From: an uncultured Aquimarina sp.
GTDB taxonomy: Bacteria > Bacteroidota > Bacteroidia > Flavobacteriales > Flavobacteriaceae
Length of the DNA stretch: 64,000 bases
Assembly: GCA_947498595.1 (NCBI GenBank)
Contig: CANMKX010000007.1
Location: forward strand, 120,095-184,094
Direction: 5' to 3'
Positions 8,380-18,885 of the stretch are shown piece by piece. The translations under genes and the position numbers were made by a program. Every line of letters starts with the position of its first letter. The stretch's first letter is position 1. The notes beneath the pieces are model-generated. The model was given only the letters and a program-made list of their open reading frames with translations, searched no databases and was not told where the DNA came from.

Positions 8380-11259
8380 TTATCCACGGTCGTTTTCTAA
8401 TGATTGCAACATCGTTATAATCTCATAAGCTTGATACATTTGCTCTGATATTGATTCATTATTCTGTAATAATGTTAACCATTTGTAATAATACGTTTCA
8501 AATAAATCCATAGTTGCATATGCTAACCAATGGGTTGTAGATTTGATATGTATTGGAGATTCTTCATAAACTGTATTTTCAAAAATTCGTTTAAAATTAT
8601 CATCTTGAAAACGAACTGGCCAAGATGGTAAAATATAACTCATCTGAAATGAAAAAAAGCTTTCATCAACTATATTCGTATCTCCATAATATACCGTACA
8701 CTCTACACAAGAAGCTAATTGTTCTCTATCTAATTGACATAATACTTCTTTACATTTTTCTATAATCACTTCTAAATCTGCTCTAGTGGCGTATAGTTTA
8801 TCTGATATCGCTATTATTTCTCCTTCTTGTGTACTTATTTCTAATACATATCCTGTATGTTCAAAAAAGATAGTGTATTGTAATTGGTCTGCTAGCATTC
8901 CTTCTAGCAAAGCTGTAACATCTCTATTTCGTTGTTTACTTGAACTTAACTCGTATTGTATTAGGTTGATATTTAATTCTTCTTGTACTAAAGAAAGGTC
9001 CATTCGGTATCCAAAATATTGACTGTGATAAGGTGGTAATAATAATAGATGTTCTATCATATAGATTCCTTCGCATTTTTGATTGATACCTATTAAATAA
9101 TCTATAGCATTTTTGATTGCTTGATTTGCCGCTTTTTCACTATTAGCTATATGCGCTATATTAGATTGATTAGGAGTTCGTTTATACATTACATAATAAC
9201 GTATATCGCCTTCTATATTTTCTTTTCTGATGTCGTAATTTTCTCGCAATACACCTCTCCTTAATACTTGATCAAGAATTGTATTTTCGCTACCTATATA
9301 GTGCATTACTTTTGTTAGATCTTCTTCTATAACTTCATTTAATACTACATCTTCTATTTCTTCAATTTCAATATATTCATCTGGTGTAATGATATCAATT
9401 TCTTTGGTTATAATATCAATTTCTAAGGTTCTTGGATGAACAACAATTCCCGTATCAGAAATCGTATCTGTTAAGGAGCGAATTCTAAAATCATTAATTC
9501 CCATCAAAATCGCCATACGCTGTAAAATACCTGGGATGTATTCTTTCTCTACTATTTCGCCTTCAGTAATGACAGGCATTTTTTTATAGTTAAAAGATTT
9601 TGCTCTATTATAACTTATCATTGCATAATCTTTCACAAAATTACGTTTGGCAAATAAGAGTTCTTTTTCAAATTTTTGAGATGCTAGTGCTTCTCCATAG
9701 CTATTGCTATTTATTTTTCGTAATGAGTATGTTTTAAATTCTTCGTTATATCTTGCTAATAAACTATCTGTTACTTGGTGTAGTCTTTCTAAAGCTTTTG
9801 CATCAAAATCATTGTTTATAATACTTAAAATAGCGCGCCATTCCTTTTTTATCTCATCGCTATTATCATTATTTTCTGATGTTTTGACCAAATCTAATAA
9901 TTGATCGATATCGGATAATTCTGCATCAAAATATGAAACAACATCTTGTGTGTCTACATCATACAGATTAAATATATTTTGCAATTGCGCCGAAAAATTG
10001 ACTAGTAATTGATCAAAAGGCATTAAATATGCTTGTAACTGCTTTACTTGTGCTCTTCGTAAAGGAGTTGCTGCATTACTTAACCCAAAGTCACCTATGC
10101 CATATAATTCTGGAAATTGTTTTCTCAATGGATAATACGATGTCATATCCCTATATTTTCCAGTAGGAATAGGGATGCGATTTAATGAATTCGAAGCCGC
10201 TTTAAATCCTCCATAATCTATAGCCTGTAAAAAAGACAATTGTTTTTGTACTTCTCGTAAATCTGGATTAAAAATAATTCCTGAATTTTCAAAAACTATT
10301 TCCTTATTCTCTGCTGGAAATATGAGTTTTGGAGATGTGTGTTTAGGTATTTTTACATCTTCTCTAATACTAAATTCTTCGTTAGTTTCTGGATCCATAT
10401 ATCCTAACGAAAAATCATTGATATTTATAATTTCTGGAATTTTTGAAATAATTTTAATAATCTCAGAAATTACAATTTCTGTCAAAGGTTCTCTTAAATC
10501 TTCATCTAAAATAAATCCATTTTCTAATCGTGGGCCATTAAAAATATGATTGATTGCTATATTCTTTTTCTTTAACTCCCATAATGAATAATACTTAACT
10601 TCGGGAGCTAAGTAATCATTTATCATATGGAAAATATTAGCCAATACTTCTTCTCCGTTTGCATCAGCAACTAGAGAAATATTTGCTTTCATTGTTAATT
10701 CTAGAGGTCTGTATATTTCTATTTTATACAAATCTTCACAAAGATTACGATGTTTATGAAACACCTCTCTTATAGTTGCTCGCAATATCCTGTTTGCATC
10801 TTTTTCTTTTTCAGGATCAGATTCGTATTCATATTTTTCTACAGATACTTGCAATAAGCCTTTTATATTATTAAGCTCTCCTTCATGGCTGTCGATTATA
10901 TGTATCCATATGTTCTTGACATTCTCTACTTGATCTATCCATATTTTTCGATAGTCATTAAATGTAATTGGATTTGTTGTAAGAATATCTGATGCTTCAA
11001 ACAAACCATTATCTCCCGATTTTAATGCTTCTCCTTTTTTTCTTAAAAGAAGATCTTTTATGGGTAATTTTGCTTTGTGTAATTGTTCTGTTATTGCATA
11101 GGTTAAATTTTCAAGAATAGTTACTCCAGGATCATGTTCGTTATAATCTGTCCATAAATTTCCACTCAATTTCTGAAGTAATTCAATTCCTTCAAGGTGT
11201 AAATCTTCATAGATTCCTGATCCTTTTTTCTTTTTATCGATGTAACCTTTTGTATTCAT
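8380..11259 (-). CDS. eCIS baseplate protein, Afp12-like
   Basis: A 959-residue protein whose N-terminus holds the hallmark WTDYNEHDPGVTILENLTYA (about residues 36-55) of the baseplate J / Afp12 wedge family. A second recognisable segment, IPIPTGKYRDMTSYYPLRKQ with FPELYGIG, is shared by Afp12-like proteins. No signal peptide or membrane segment is present, so it is cytoplasmically assembled. It lies 28 nt after the fibre-like gene and 2 nt before the tape measure, the canonical eCIS order. In related particles this protein forms the wedge arm that carries the fibres. Confidence 0.85.
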   Translation of the reverse strand: MNTKGYIDKKKKGSGIYEDLHLEGIELLQKLSGNLWTDYNEHDPGVTILENLTYAITEQLHKAKLPIKDLLLRKKGEALKSGDNGLFEASDILTTNPITFNDYRKIWIDQVENVKNIWIHIIDSHEGELNNIKGLLQVSVEKYEYESDPEKEKDANRILRATIREVFHKHRNLCEDLYKIEIYRPLELTMKANISLVADANGEEVLANIFHMINDYLAPEVKYYSLWELKKKNIAINHIFNGPRLENGFILDEDLREPLTEIVISEIIKIISKIPEIININDFSLGYMDPETNEEFSIREDVKIPKHTSPKLIFPAENKEIVFENSGIIFNPDLREVQKQLSFLQAIDYGGFKAASNSLNRIPIPTGKYRDMTSYYPLRKQFPELYGIGDFGLSNAATPLRRAQVKQLQAYLMPFDQLLVNFSAQLQNIFNLYDVDTQDVVSYFDAELSDIDQLLDLVKTSENNDNSDEIKKEWRAILSIINNDFDAKALERLHQVTDSLLARYNEEFKTYSLRKINSNSYGEALASQKFEKELLFAKRNFVKDYAMISYNRAKSFNYKKMPVITEGEIVEKEYIPGILQRMAILMGINDFRIRSLTDTISDTGIVVHPRTLEIDIITKEIDIITPDEYIEIEEIEDVVLNEVIEEDLTKVMHYIGSENTILDQVLRRGVLRENYDIRKENIEGDIRYYVMYKRTPNQSNIAHIANSEKAANQAIKNAIDYLIGINQKCEGIYMIEHLLLLPPYHSQYFGYRMDLSLVQEELNINLIQYELSSSKQRNRDVTALLEGMLADQLQYTIFFEHTGYVLEISTQEGEIIAISDKLYATRADLEVIIEKCKEVLCQLDREQLASCVECTVYYGDTNIVDESFFSFQMSYILPSWPVRFQDDNFKRIFENTVYEESPIHIKSTTHWLAYATMDLFETYYYKWLTLLQNNESISEQMYQAYEIITMLQSLENDRG

Positions 11260-11287
11260 CTTTCTTTTTAATAAGCCTACTTATATA

Positions 11288-12043
11288 CTATTGTTTAAAA
11301 AAATCTAATGTTGAAGTATCCCACAGTTTTGTTATATGAAATTTGATTTCTTGTCCTTCTCCGTAATTAGATCTGGTTTTAATTTGTAACTTATAATTAT
11401 AAGTACTACCAGTAAATCGAATACGCATTTTATTCCAACACCAACCGTAATATGCTTGTGTTTTACGTATACGACTATGTGATTTACCGAAAGTACTTAA
11501 TGCATGGGCGTGTAATAATGCGTGTTTTCCTGATTTTGGTTTTCCTACTTGCGCCATTATTTCGAAAGCAGCACTACCGTCTAAATCTGTGATAAGATCA
11601 TGCCAATTACCATCAGCTGGAACGGTATCTAATTTATAGGTTCCAACTCTAGCTTTTGTTCCTAAAGTTCCTGCTACTTCAAAATCGGTTTTAGGTTCTT
11701 TTGTACCGACTCCTATAGGACCCGTTTTTTGAAAATACATAGAAGTTACTGCTTCACTTTTTGATATTGGTGAAACTATTGATAATCCTCTATCATTTTT
11801 TTGATTTAACTCAAAACTCCATTGAGGTATCTCATCTTCAATCCCTTCATAAAAACTAATCATTCGATCAGATTCTTTTCCTTGTGGTGCTAAAATTAAT
11901 CCATCATCTAGATTTTTTGAAATTCCATCATCAATTTTATTTACCATTGAATCTATTAGACTCGAAAAATTACTTTCTTTAGGTCTTGCCCCCGCACTAA
12001 ACAAGGTTTTAAGACTATTTCTATTTAACAATTTTATTTTCAT
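11288..12043 (-). CDS. Putative eCIS tail-fibre / receptor-binding protein
   Basis: A 251-residue protein placed between the two large baseplate genes. The N-terminal ~60 residues (LNRNSLKTLFSAGARPKESNF) look like an attachment segment. A central Gly-rich stretch (GPIGVGTKEPKTDFEVAGTL) resembles the 'GIGTxxPxxxLxVxG' repeats common in tail fibres and collar-like adhesins. The C-terminal ~120 residues (Trp/Tyr/His-rich, YYGWCWNKMRIRFTGS) form a beta-rich domain suited to target binding. No known Afp13 sequence similarity is recognised by eye, so the fibre role rests on the repeat style and gene position. An alternative is a baseplate accessory protein. Confidence 0.5.
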   Translation of the reverse strand: MKIKLLNRNSLKTLFSAGARPKESNFSSLIDSMVNKIDDGISKNLDDGLILAPQGKESDRMISFYEGIEDEIPQWSFELNQKNDRGLSIVSPISKSEAVTSMYFQKTGPIGVGTKEPKTDFEVAGTLGTKARVGTYKLDTVPADGNWHDLITDLDGSAAFEIMAQVGKPKSGKHALLHAHALSTFGKSHSRIRKTQAYYGWCWNKMRIRFTGSTYNYKLQIKTRSNYGEGQEIKFHITKLWDTSTLDFFKQ

Positions 12044-12059
12044 AATCTTCTTCTTAAAA

Positions 12060-15000
12060 CTATTGATCTAATTTAAAAGTCAAAATAGTATCTAATGGTT
12101 TTTCTATTTTAGGTTTTGCTTCTTCTTCTTTAACAACTTCTTCAAAGCTATGGTATGCTTGTTCTTCTTCTTTAATTTCTGGTTGAGTATCTGCTTCTAT
12201 GACAAAGTCTAATCCAACTTGTAAATTGTTAATCCCTATTTCTATCTCTTGGTTTTCTTGGTATTGTTGTGTCATATAGATAGCATGTCTATCTACAGGA
12301 GTTAGTATAGACCAAGGCGTTGTCGCTTTTATTTCTTGTGTATCTTCAAAAGCTTCGACTCTAAAATCATTAAATCCTTTTTTTACAATTCGTTCTATAA
12401 CCAATTGTTTAATTGTTTTTATATAATCTAAGTTTTCCATATAACTTAGTAACATTCTAGGAATCACGATACCTCCTATACCTCCTACACTATTATTATT
12501 ACGATGCAATAATGGGCATAGGTAATCATTTATGGTTTCGTTCAATAAATCTATATAGTATCCACTATTATCTTCAGCTTGAAATTCTACTTTACAGCGA
12601 ACTAATAATCGTTCTACTTCTGGGTTTTTTACTTCTATGTTTACAAATGGGCTTGCTTTTTTCTGGATAAAGCTTTTGATTTCATCCAATTCATTTCCAT
12701 TAAAATAGTAATGCTCTTTATGAGTCCATTTGGTATGTAATAGTATTATTTTTACTTTTCCAGGTAATGGTTTAAAATTACGATCAAGATTTGTACATTT
12801 TACTACTGCAACATTTGAAAAATACTGTAAAATCAAACGTTCATAATCCCAAATAGTTACGGCTCTATCTTTATGTCTTAATCGTTCACTAACATCTGAG
12901 TACAACATTTCAGATGTACCTGCTTCGCTTCCTCCATATGATTCTGCAGGTTGTTGTACAGATTTTATATTTGCTATTTTCTTTACGAGCTTATTTATCT
13001 GCGATGCTTCTACTTTCTTTCCTATGACAGTTGATTCTTCATTTATTCCGACAACTTCTACTGCATTTGGATAGATCCCTTTGATTTTAGGATATAAATA
13101 TGCTTGATTTCGTGCTATGACTCTAATCTCATGATATCCACTTTCATTAGCTGTGATAGTAGAAGGTAATCTAAATTCAATGATTCCTGATTTAGTTAAT
13201 TCATTAGTTTCATCAGAAATCAATTGCTCGTGTGTTAGTTTTATCCAGTCATCAAATAATTTATACTCACAACTTATATTATTTGATTGAGTATTAAATG
13301 CACTATTATCATTTAATAAATCAAAATATAGAGAGATATTAATCTCAGGTTTAATTCCTGATAATCCCATATATAAATATCCATCGGCTTCAAAGTCTGG
13401 TACCATGGTATTTTTATAGACCTTGCTATTACTCAGTGTTTTTTTGGTTCCAAATGGAGTAATTTGGATATAATCCCCTACTACTATTCCATTATTCTCA
13501 TCATCTTCACCGATTCCTGCTCTAAAATAAATAGTATCTTTTGCCTTATAATCTAACGTTATTCCATTAATTTTTGGAGTAAACGGTCGATTTGGCAATG
13601 GTAGTTCTTCATCATTTTTAGCATTAAATGTTGCTATTCTTGTATAGTTTTTTTGATACAAATCTTTACCAAAAGCATATTCTGGATTTATTAATTCTAT
13701 TTTAAAAAAACCACTTCTAGTTTCGATTGTATACGGGATTGGGTCTTGCAGTTTATAATTCCTGTACAATTCAAATTTTTCAAAATGATCGAGATAAATC
13801 GTTCTATTTTTATCAACCGTTACACTTTGGTATCCTTCAGGAGTTCTACAATCTGTTGTAGTATATAGTTCAAAAGCATCAGATTCTCTATGTTTTCTTG
13901 GCAACCAATATCCATTTGATAATGCAGAAACCTGTACTTTAAATGATTCATTCGTAAAAACTTCTTCGTAATTTTCATAATACGATTCAAACCCCCCATA
14001 TGTTCTAGGAATTGTATTCCAATCAATATGAATTTCTAAATTACTCAGTTGCTTCTTTAATAATTCACTTTTACCTACCATTAGATAGTTTCCTACTTCT
14101 GGTAAAGGTCCAAACATATCAAAGGCTTTTGTTAAAGGCATTTTTCCGATATTATTATGTATCGAAATATTTTTTATCCCCGTTACCTCTACTTCAATAT
14201 CTACAGCTTCTAAAGCTACTCCTCTAAAAAATGAATATGTGTATACAGGAGCCAATTCATCAAATACCACCTTGATCATTGGCCATTCAGAATGTTTGGA
14301 TTCTGATGCTAATGGAGCTACAGCAGGTGCTGCATTGTCAAGTGTAAATTGAATGCTAAATGTATTTTCAACTTCATCATATGACACATCATATTTCTTA
14401 ATACACTCCCATTGTTTAGCAGTTGTATAAGAGATGTTAAATGTATTCTCGAATGTATTATTAAAAGCTACATCTAAAGGAACATTTTCATTTTTCTGAA
14501 TTTCATACAAAAGCCTCCAAAATATATTTTTGGCAGTATGTTCTTCTAATTCAAATGTAACCGTTATCTCTCTATTTCCTTCTTCAAGGAACAATGCTTG
14601 AGAGCCAACCATAAATCCTATTTCTGTAGCGGTATCTTCATCTATTTCTGAATTAATTAATGTATCTGAATCTGCTCCAAATAATCCCCAATTATTTACT
14701 TGCTTAGATTTTTCCCCATTCTCTATTAAATTATTTCTTATAATATTCGAAACAATTGCTTCTTTGGTTCCTATTTTTATATAAGGACTCTCATTAAGAT
14801 ATAATGACTGAAGCGACATCAATTTTACAGGTTCAACAACTATAGGTTTTTCTGTTTTAAAAAGTATGTCTTGTTTACTTCCAAAAAGCTTCCCTGCGCT
14901 TAATTCTGTTCCTTCTGGAATTAATGTACTTGTCGTTGTTGGTAATAATTCAAAATTAACAATTGCTCTACTGGCAATTCCTTTACGTTTTACTTGCTGT

Positions 15001-15716
15001 AAAACATCTTTATAATAAAAATCTAAATGTCGTTGTGATATTGTGTTGATTTCATCTTGTAAACTCCTATATAGTAATGCAAATGTGATATACATAGCAT
15101 TATTAGGTAGGTGATTATCTCTTACATACAATTGTGTTCTTAAGTATTCTTTTGTAAAGTTTTGAATATGCATCAAAACTTTTTTAAATGCATGTATTAC
15201 TTGATCTAGATTTATTTTTTCTTTAAGCTCTGAGGATGTACTATATTCTTTTATGGCTTGAGAGAATGATGTTAAAGATTCTTCTCTTGTGTTTTCATCT
15301 CCAAGAAGTTTTAATATCTCATCACGTTGAAAAATTAATACGTCGGTTAGAGTATTATCAATTTTACTTGCTAGAACTTTTTCTTCTAATGCTAACAACC
15401 TATCTCTCCATTCTACTACAAGGTCATACCATCCTAATAGTATTTCAATCTTTTCTTCGGCAACTGTTTTTTCATTAAGAGTATCTAATGGTGTTTTTAT
15501 AATAGTTGCTATGTATATTATTGGATCGTTTTCTAATAATACTTTCCAATTACCATCTATTTTATTTTCTGTATTATAAAAATTTACTTTCTCTAAATAT
15601 ACTGCTATATACCCCAAAAGATCTTCAAACGAGCGATCATCTATCTTAAAATTAGTATTAAGTAGTTGCTCATTTATACGTTGCTTTTGTATTGTTCCTT
15701 TCCTTCGTTCGAACAT
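12060..15716 (-). CDS. eCIS baseplate J-like wedge protein (Afp11-like)
   Basis: A 1218-residue protein. The family signature in the C-terminal half, SERLRHKDRAVTIWDYERLILQYF followed by a conserved VKIILLHT strand, marks large putative baseplate assembly (J-like) proteins. The N-terminal third is helical and the middle is beta-rich (several Ig-like stretches). It lies 36 nt after the gp25-like gene and 17 nt before the fibre-like gene. In related particles this protein forms the main wedge ring and, when enlarged, a membrane anchor or trunk; here no hydrophobic segment is evident, arguing against thylakoid-type membrane anchoring. Confidence 0.85.
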   Translation of the reverse strand: MFERRKGTIQKQRINEQLLNTNFKIDDRSFEDLLGYIAVYLEKVNFYNTENKIDGNWKVLLENDPIIYIATIIKTPLDTLNEKTVAEEKIEILLGWYDLVVEWRDRLLALEEKVLASKIDNTLTDVLIFQRDEILKLLGDENTREESLTSFSQAIKEYSTSSELKEKINLDQVIHAFKKVLMHIQNFTKEYLRTQLYVRDNHLPNNAMYITFALLYRSLQDEINTISQRHLDFYYKDVLQQVKRKGIASRAIVNFELLPTTTSTLIPEGTELSAGKLFGSKQDILFKTEKPIVVEPVKLMSLQSLYLNESPYIKIGTKEAIVSNIIRNNLIENGEKSKQVNNWGLFGADSDTLINSEIDEDTATEIGFMVGSQALFLEEGNREITVTFELEEHTAKNIFWRLLYEIQKNENVPLDVAFNNTFENTFNISYTTAKQWECIKKYDVSYDEVENTFSIQFTLDNAAPAVAPLASESKHSEWPMIKVVFDELAPVYTYSFFRGVALEAVDIEVEVTGIKNISIHNNIGKMPLTKAFDMFGPLPEVGNYLMVGKSELLKKQLSNLEIHIDWNTIPRTYGGFESYYENYEEVFTNESFKVQVSALSNGYWLPRKHRESDAFELYTTTDCRTPEGYQSVTVDKNRTIYLDHFEKFELYRNYKLQDPIPYTIETRSGFFKIELINPEYAFGKDLYQKNYTRIATFNAKNDEELPLPNRPFTPKINGITLDYKAKDTIYFRAGIGEDDENNGIVVGDYIQITPFGTKKTLSNSKVYKNTMVPDFEADGYLYMGLSGIKPEINISLYFDLLNDNSAFNTQSNNISCEYKLFDDWIKLTHEQLISDETNELTKSGIIEFRLPSTITANESGYHEIRVIARNQAYLYPKIKGIYPNAVEVVGINEESTVIGKKVEASQINKLVKKIANIKSVQQPAESYGGSEAGTSEMLYSDVSERLRHKDRAVTIWDYERLILQYFSNVAVVKCTNLDRNFKPLPGKVKIILLHTKWTHKEHYYFNGNELDEIKSFIQKKASPFVNIEVKNPEVERLLVRCKVEFQAEDNSGYYIDLLNETINDYLCPLLHRNNNSVGGIGGIVIPRMLLSYMENLDYIKTIKQLVIERIVKKGFNDFRVEAFEDTQEIKATTPWSILTPVDRHAIYMTQQYQENQEIEIGINNLQVGLDFVIEADTQPEIKEEEQAYHSFEEVVKEEEAKPKIEKPLDTILTFKLDQ

Positions 15717-15751
15717 TGATCTTATCCTTGATTACAATTATTTATCCACTA

Positions 15752-16234
15752 TCACCCTTTTTTAGAAGGAGTCATTACAGGTAAATCTTTTGGTTCTCGT
15801 ATCTGTTTTTGGTATAATCTAGGAATATCTGTTCCTTCAACTTTATAATATGGAAATACCATATTAAAACGTGTATTTGTTAGCGGTATCGTATAATCGA
15901 GTTTAATTTTTATAACTCCATCTAGATAATCTGATTCGTCTAATAAAACTTGATGTAATTTTATTCTAGGCTCGTATTTTATAATTGCCGTTTTAATGAC
16001 TTCTTTTATTAAATGAATTCTTGAATTTGATATCGATTCAAATAAGTATGTATATAAATCACATCCATATTGTGGTACCATTAATCGTTCACCAATTACA
16101 GTATTTAATAAAATATGTAAGGATTGTTCTATATCTTTCTCATTAGAAACCATAGCTACTCCAATCCTATTTTCTTTATGAAAAGTTGGAGGGAATCCCC
16201 ATCCGGTTCCTAAAAATGATTTTGTATCGTCCAT
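15752..16234 (-). CDS. gp25-like baseplate wedge protein (Afp9-like)
   Basis: A 160-residue protein of the GPW/gp25 family. It has the core IEQSLHILLNTVIGERLMVPQYGCDLYTYLFE, including the EPR motif near YEPRI that in T4 gp25 triggers sheath polymerisation at the baseplate. It is the usual length for the family. It sits between the VgrG-like spike gene (14 nt) and the Afp11-like gene (36 nt), as in the Serratia and Photorhabdus clusters. It acts as a structural initiator of sheath assembly; lysozyme activity is not expected. Confidence 0.92.
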   Translation of the reverse strand: MDDTKSFLGTGWGFPPTFHKENRIGVAMVSNEKDIEQSLHILLNTVIGERLMVPQYGCDLYTYLFESISNSRIHLIKEVIKTAIIKYEPRIKLHQVLLDESDYLDGVIKIKLDYTIPLTNTRFNMVFPYYKVEGTDIPRLYQKQIREPKDLPVMTPSKKG

Positions 16235-16247
16235 CGTTTTTTACTCT

Positions 16248-18029
16248 TTAATTCAAGTTTACCATAGATCCGCTAATATTTGTCTGTCCACTACTACTCA
16301 TTGTACATTCGCTATTACCACTAATAGAAACAGATTGATCTGCAGAAGCGCTTATTGTACCACCACTTATAGATACTTCGTTATCTGCTTTAACAGTAAC
16401 TGAAGCTCCTTGAATGGTAAGATCATCTGCTGCTTTGATAGTCATACTAGATTTACTTTCGATAGTAACTCCGTCTGCATTCATTTGGATTTGATTACTA
16501 TTTTCGTCTGTAACTGTAATCCCTTGATCTTGGTCACTTATAACTATGGTATTTCCATTAGGTGTTACCATAGTCATTACTATATTTTCATCATCAAAAC
16601 TAAATTTCATTTGACTTTTAGTCATTAAACTTTTGATGTAATTATTATTATCGGCTATAGTTTCTGAAGGTGGAATCGCGCTACTGTAAACACTTCCTAA
16701 AATAATAGGAAATCGCGGATCATCATTCATAAATCCTAAAACCACCTCATCTCCAACTTCAGGATAGAAAAAAGCACCAAAACTATTACTTGCATAAAAC
16801 GTAGCTAATCTAGCCCATATAGTTGCTGTATCATCATCCAAAATTGGTACTTGAACTTCTACTCTAAATTCGGTTTCAGAGTCACTATAAATTTGTTTTA
16901 CTACTCCAGTTTGTAATCCTTTAACTCCTTGTAGTAATCCAGATGCAATGGGTCCTGATGTGTTTGCTTTTTCGCTAAACCACTCTGGAGACATTCCTAT
17001 TTTAACTTCAGTATTCCATCTTCCATCATCTATAGTATGTGTTACTCCCGAAATATATGCATCTCCATTAAATCGTTCTCCTAGACCTGCTAGTGTTATT
17101 GTCGAATTTACTTTAGCACTTGCTGATCCTAAAAACAATATTGTACCTCTATATCGAGACATTCGTGCTTTTAATAATGTTGCATCTGCCCATGCTTGTA
17201 CTGCTTCTGTTGTAATAGGTACCGAAGCATTCAATACATTGGTCGTTGATAATACATCTCCTAACGAACTTCCTGATAAATCTCCTTGTTCATTTACTGT
17301 AGGTTCACTAGCTTTTGCATTGATCAATGCTTGATTAGCCATATCCCATGAGTTTCCTTCTACGCTGCTATATTGATTTGTAGCATCAATTTCTGCATCA
17401 AATTCTAGAATATCATATCCATATTGTACTTTTAATGCAGGGCTGTCGCTTACAGTTGGTTCATTAACTACTAAGGAACCGCTATCTGTAATTACCACCA
17501 TTCCATTTACCTCTGCTCGATTTACTATAAAATCCCAATCTGTTGCATAAAACTGAACAATTTCTTCATGTGTTACACTGGTTGCTGTAACATCTGTAGA
17601 AAATCCATAATTCCCTGCTATTTGAGAAATCACATCACTATCTGTTGATTCTAGATATACTGCATTGTTTCTTGCTACAGTTGCTTGAATTATTTTGTCT
17701 TTACAGATTACTTGCAATACGGCTCCTGATTCGTCTATTTTTATAGATTGTTTTGTTACAATTCCTTTAAAAACACTCTCGTTTTGATTTTCGTATCCTA
17801 ATTTTATTTCAATCTCTGCACCGGGTGCAAAAGTATCTGCATCAGTAATTTCAAATGTTTGCTTTGCAGTACTTCCATCACGAACAGTAATTTCGGCTTC
17901 TGCTATTTTATTAATTTCTTGATTGACTTTTATATGCAATATTCCGTAGGTATCAGGAATATCTGATCCATTTGAACTGATGGTAAATGATACTAAATTT
18001 GTACCTTCTTCTATAGGTGAACTTGCCAT
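16248..18029 (-). CDS. VgrG-like spike/hub protein (Afp8-like)
   Basis: A 593-residue protein with gp27-like hub domains (about 1-360) and a gp5-like OB fold (VEVQVPILDDDTATIWARLA... YPEVGDEVVLGFMNDDPRFPIILGSVY). A C-terminal beta-prism of repeats rich in D/S/T and V-I alternation (ITVTDENSNQIQMNADGVTIESKS and similar) forms the needle. It ends without an extra enzymatic domain, so it is a structural spike, not an evolved toxin. It should trimerise at the tube tip and be capped by the DUF4280 protein encoded at the operon's end. It follows the LysM gene by 10 nt. Confidence 0.92.
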   Translation of the reverse strand: MASSPIEEGTNLVSFTISSNGSDIPDTYGILHIKVNQEINKIAEAEITVRDGSTAKQTFEITDADTFAPGAEIEIKLGYENQNESVFKGIVTKQSIKIDESGAVLQVICKDKIIQATVARNNAVYLESTDSDVISQIAGNYGFSTDVTATSVTHEEIVQFYATDWDFIVNRAEVNGMVVITDSGSLVVNEPTVSDSPALKVQYGYDILEFDAEIDATNQYSSVEGNSWDMANQALINAKASEPTVNEQGDLSGSSLGDVLSTTNVLNASVPITTEAVQAWADATLLKARMSRYRGTILFLGSASAKVNSTITLAGLGERFNGDAYISGVTHTIDDGRWNTEVKIGMSPEWFSEKANTSGPIASGLLQGVKGLQTGVVKQIYSDSETEFRVEVQVPILDDDTATIWARLATFYASNSFGAFFYPEVGDEVVLGFMNDDPRFPIILGSVYSSAIPPSETIADNNNYIKSLMTKSQMKFSFDDENIVMTMVTPNGNTIVISDQDQGITVTDENSNQIQMNADGVTIESKSSMTIKAADDLTIQGASVTVKADNEVSISGGTISASADQSVSISGNSECTMSSSGQTNISGSMVNLN

Positions 18030-18039
18030 GTATTATACG

Positions 18040-18723
18040 CTATTTTATTGGAGGTAAATATAATTTTGTTCCTGGTTTAATATCTCTAAAATCAATCATA
18101 TCATTATATGCTGCAACTTCAAGGTAATAACTACTATCTCCATATATTCTATAACAAATTAAAGGCAATGTATCTCCATCTTTAACTTCGATTAAATGTG
18201 TTAAATCGGGAGATTGATTATTTGCTTCTTTCGCTATTAAATCCGCATCTATTGCTTCTTCAAAACTAACCGATATCTTTGCTCTCAATGGAGTTCCATC
18301 ATCTTTAAATAATGTATATGATATATTTAATGATGTTAACTTGCACTTAAAGACAAGCGTTCCCCAAGAAATGATTAGATAATTGGGTTCATGTATATCT
18401 CCATTGTATGTAAAACAAACATTTTTAAATGTTTCTATTTGATCACTTACCGCTACAGGTGTACTCAACAAACTACTTAAAGATGCTCCTGAACTTACAG
18501 CTCCTGTAGCATCAAAATAAATATCAAAAGATACTTTTTCTGGAGCAACTCCTTTAAACTTAAGTGTTGTTCCTGGTGCTCCTTGTGCTAAAGAATTATT
18601 GTAATTTACGGTATGATCATGTTTATATGATGCAGGGTTTATTTGCACTGTACATTGTGAAATACCGGATCCTGAATATTGATTATCAGAATACGCCATA
18701 ATTACCATAAGATCTTTTGACAT
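18040..18723 (-). CDS. LysM-containing CIS hub protein (Afp7-like)
   Basis: A 227-residue protein. The N-terminal ~160 residues form a CIS tube-like fold (QCTVQINPASYKHDHTVNYN, SFDIYFDATG). The C-terminal ~50 residues are a LysM module (IEVKDGDTLPLICYRIYGDSSYYLEVAAYN ... IKPGTKLYLPP). In Afp/PVC particles this protein joins the spike to the first tube ring, and its LysM helps seat the baseplate (compare T4 gp53). Only 1 nt separates it from the DUF5908 gene, implying coupled translation. Length is typical. Confidence 0.9.
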   Translation of the reverse strand: MSKDLMVIMAYSDNQYSGSGISQCTVQINPASYKHDHTVNYNNSLAQGAPGTTLKFKGVAPEKVSFDIYFDATGAVSSGASLSSLLSTPVAVSDQIETFKNVCFTYNGDIHEPNYLIISWGTLVFKCKLTSLNISYTLFKDDGTPLRAKISVSFEEAIDADLIAKEANNQSPDLTHLIEVKDGDTLPLICYRIYGDSSYYLEVAAYNDMIDFRDIKPGTKLYLPPIK

Positions 18724-18724
18724 G

Positions 18725-18883
18725 CTATCTTTCTTTTATTTTATCAAGTTGTTTTTTTACTTCTTTTTTACACATCATCGCCATTGTTTTTTTAATGGCA
18801 TCCATATCGAGTGCTTCGTTTTTCTTTTGGGTATTTTCTTCTACCTTTACCTTAATGACTAATTCTCTTATCTCAATTGGCAT
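18725..18883 (-). CDS. DUF5908 small eCIS protein
   Basis: A 52-residue protein starting MPIEIRELVIKVKVEE and ending with a Lys-rich helix (KKEVKKQLDKIKER). The MPIEIxELVIK start is the DUF5908 signature, a tiny family found between tube and LysM genes in Bacteroidota eCIS clusters. The start at 18883 is 2 nt after the tube-gene stop, and the stop is 1 nt before the LysM-gene start, so it is tightly embedded in the operon. Its role is not established; its position suggests a hub or tube-initiation accessory factor. Confidence 0.8.
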   Translation of the reverse strand: MPIEIRELVIKVKVEENTQKKNEALDMDAIKKTMAMMCKKEVKKQLDKIKER

Positions 18884-18885
18884 AA

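Noticed and set aside
16948..17334. Plus-strand open frame of 128 codons inside the spike gene
   Set aside because: It mirrors the VgrG-like gene on the minus strand and has no recognisable start context or domain.
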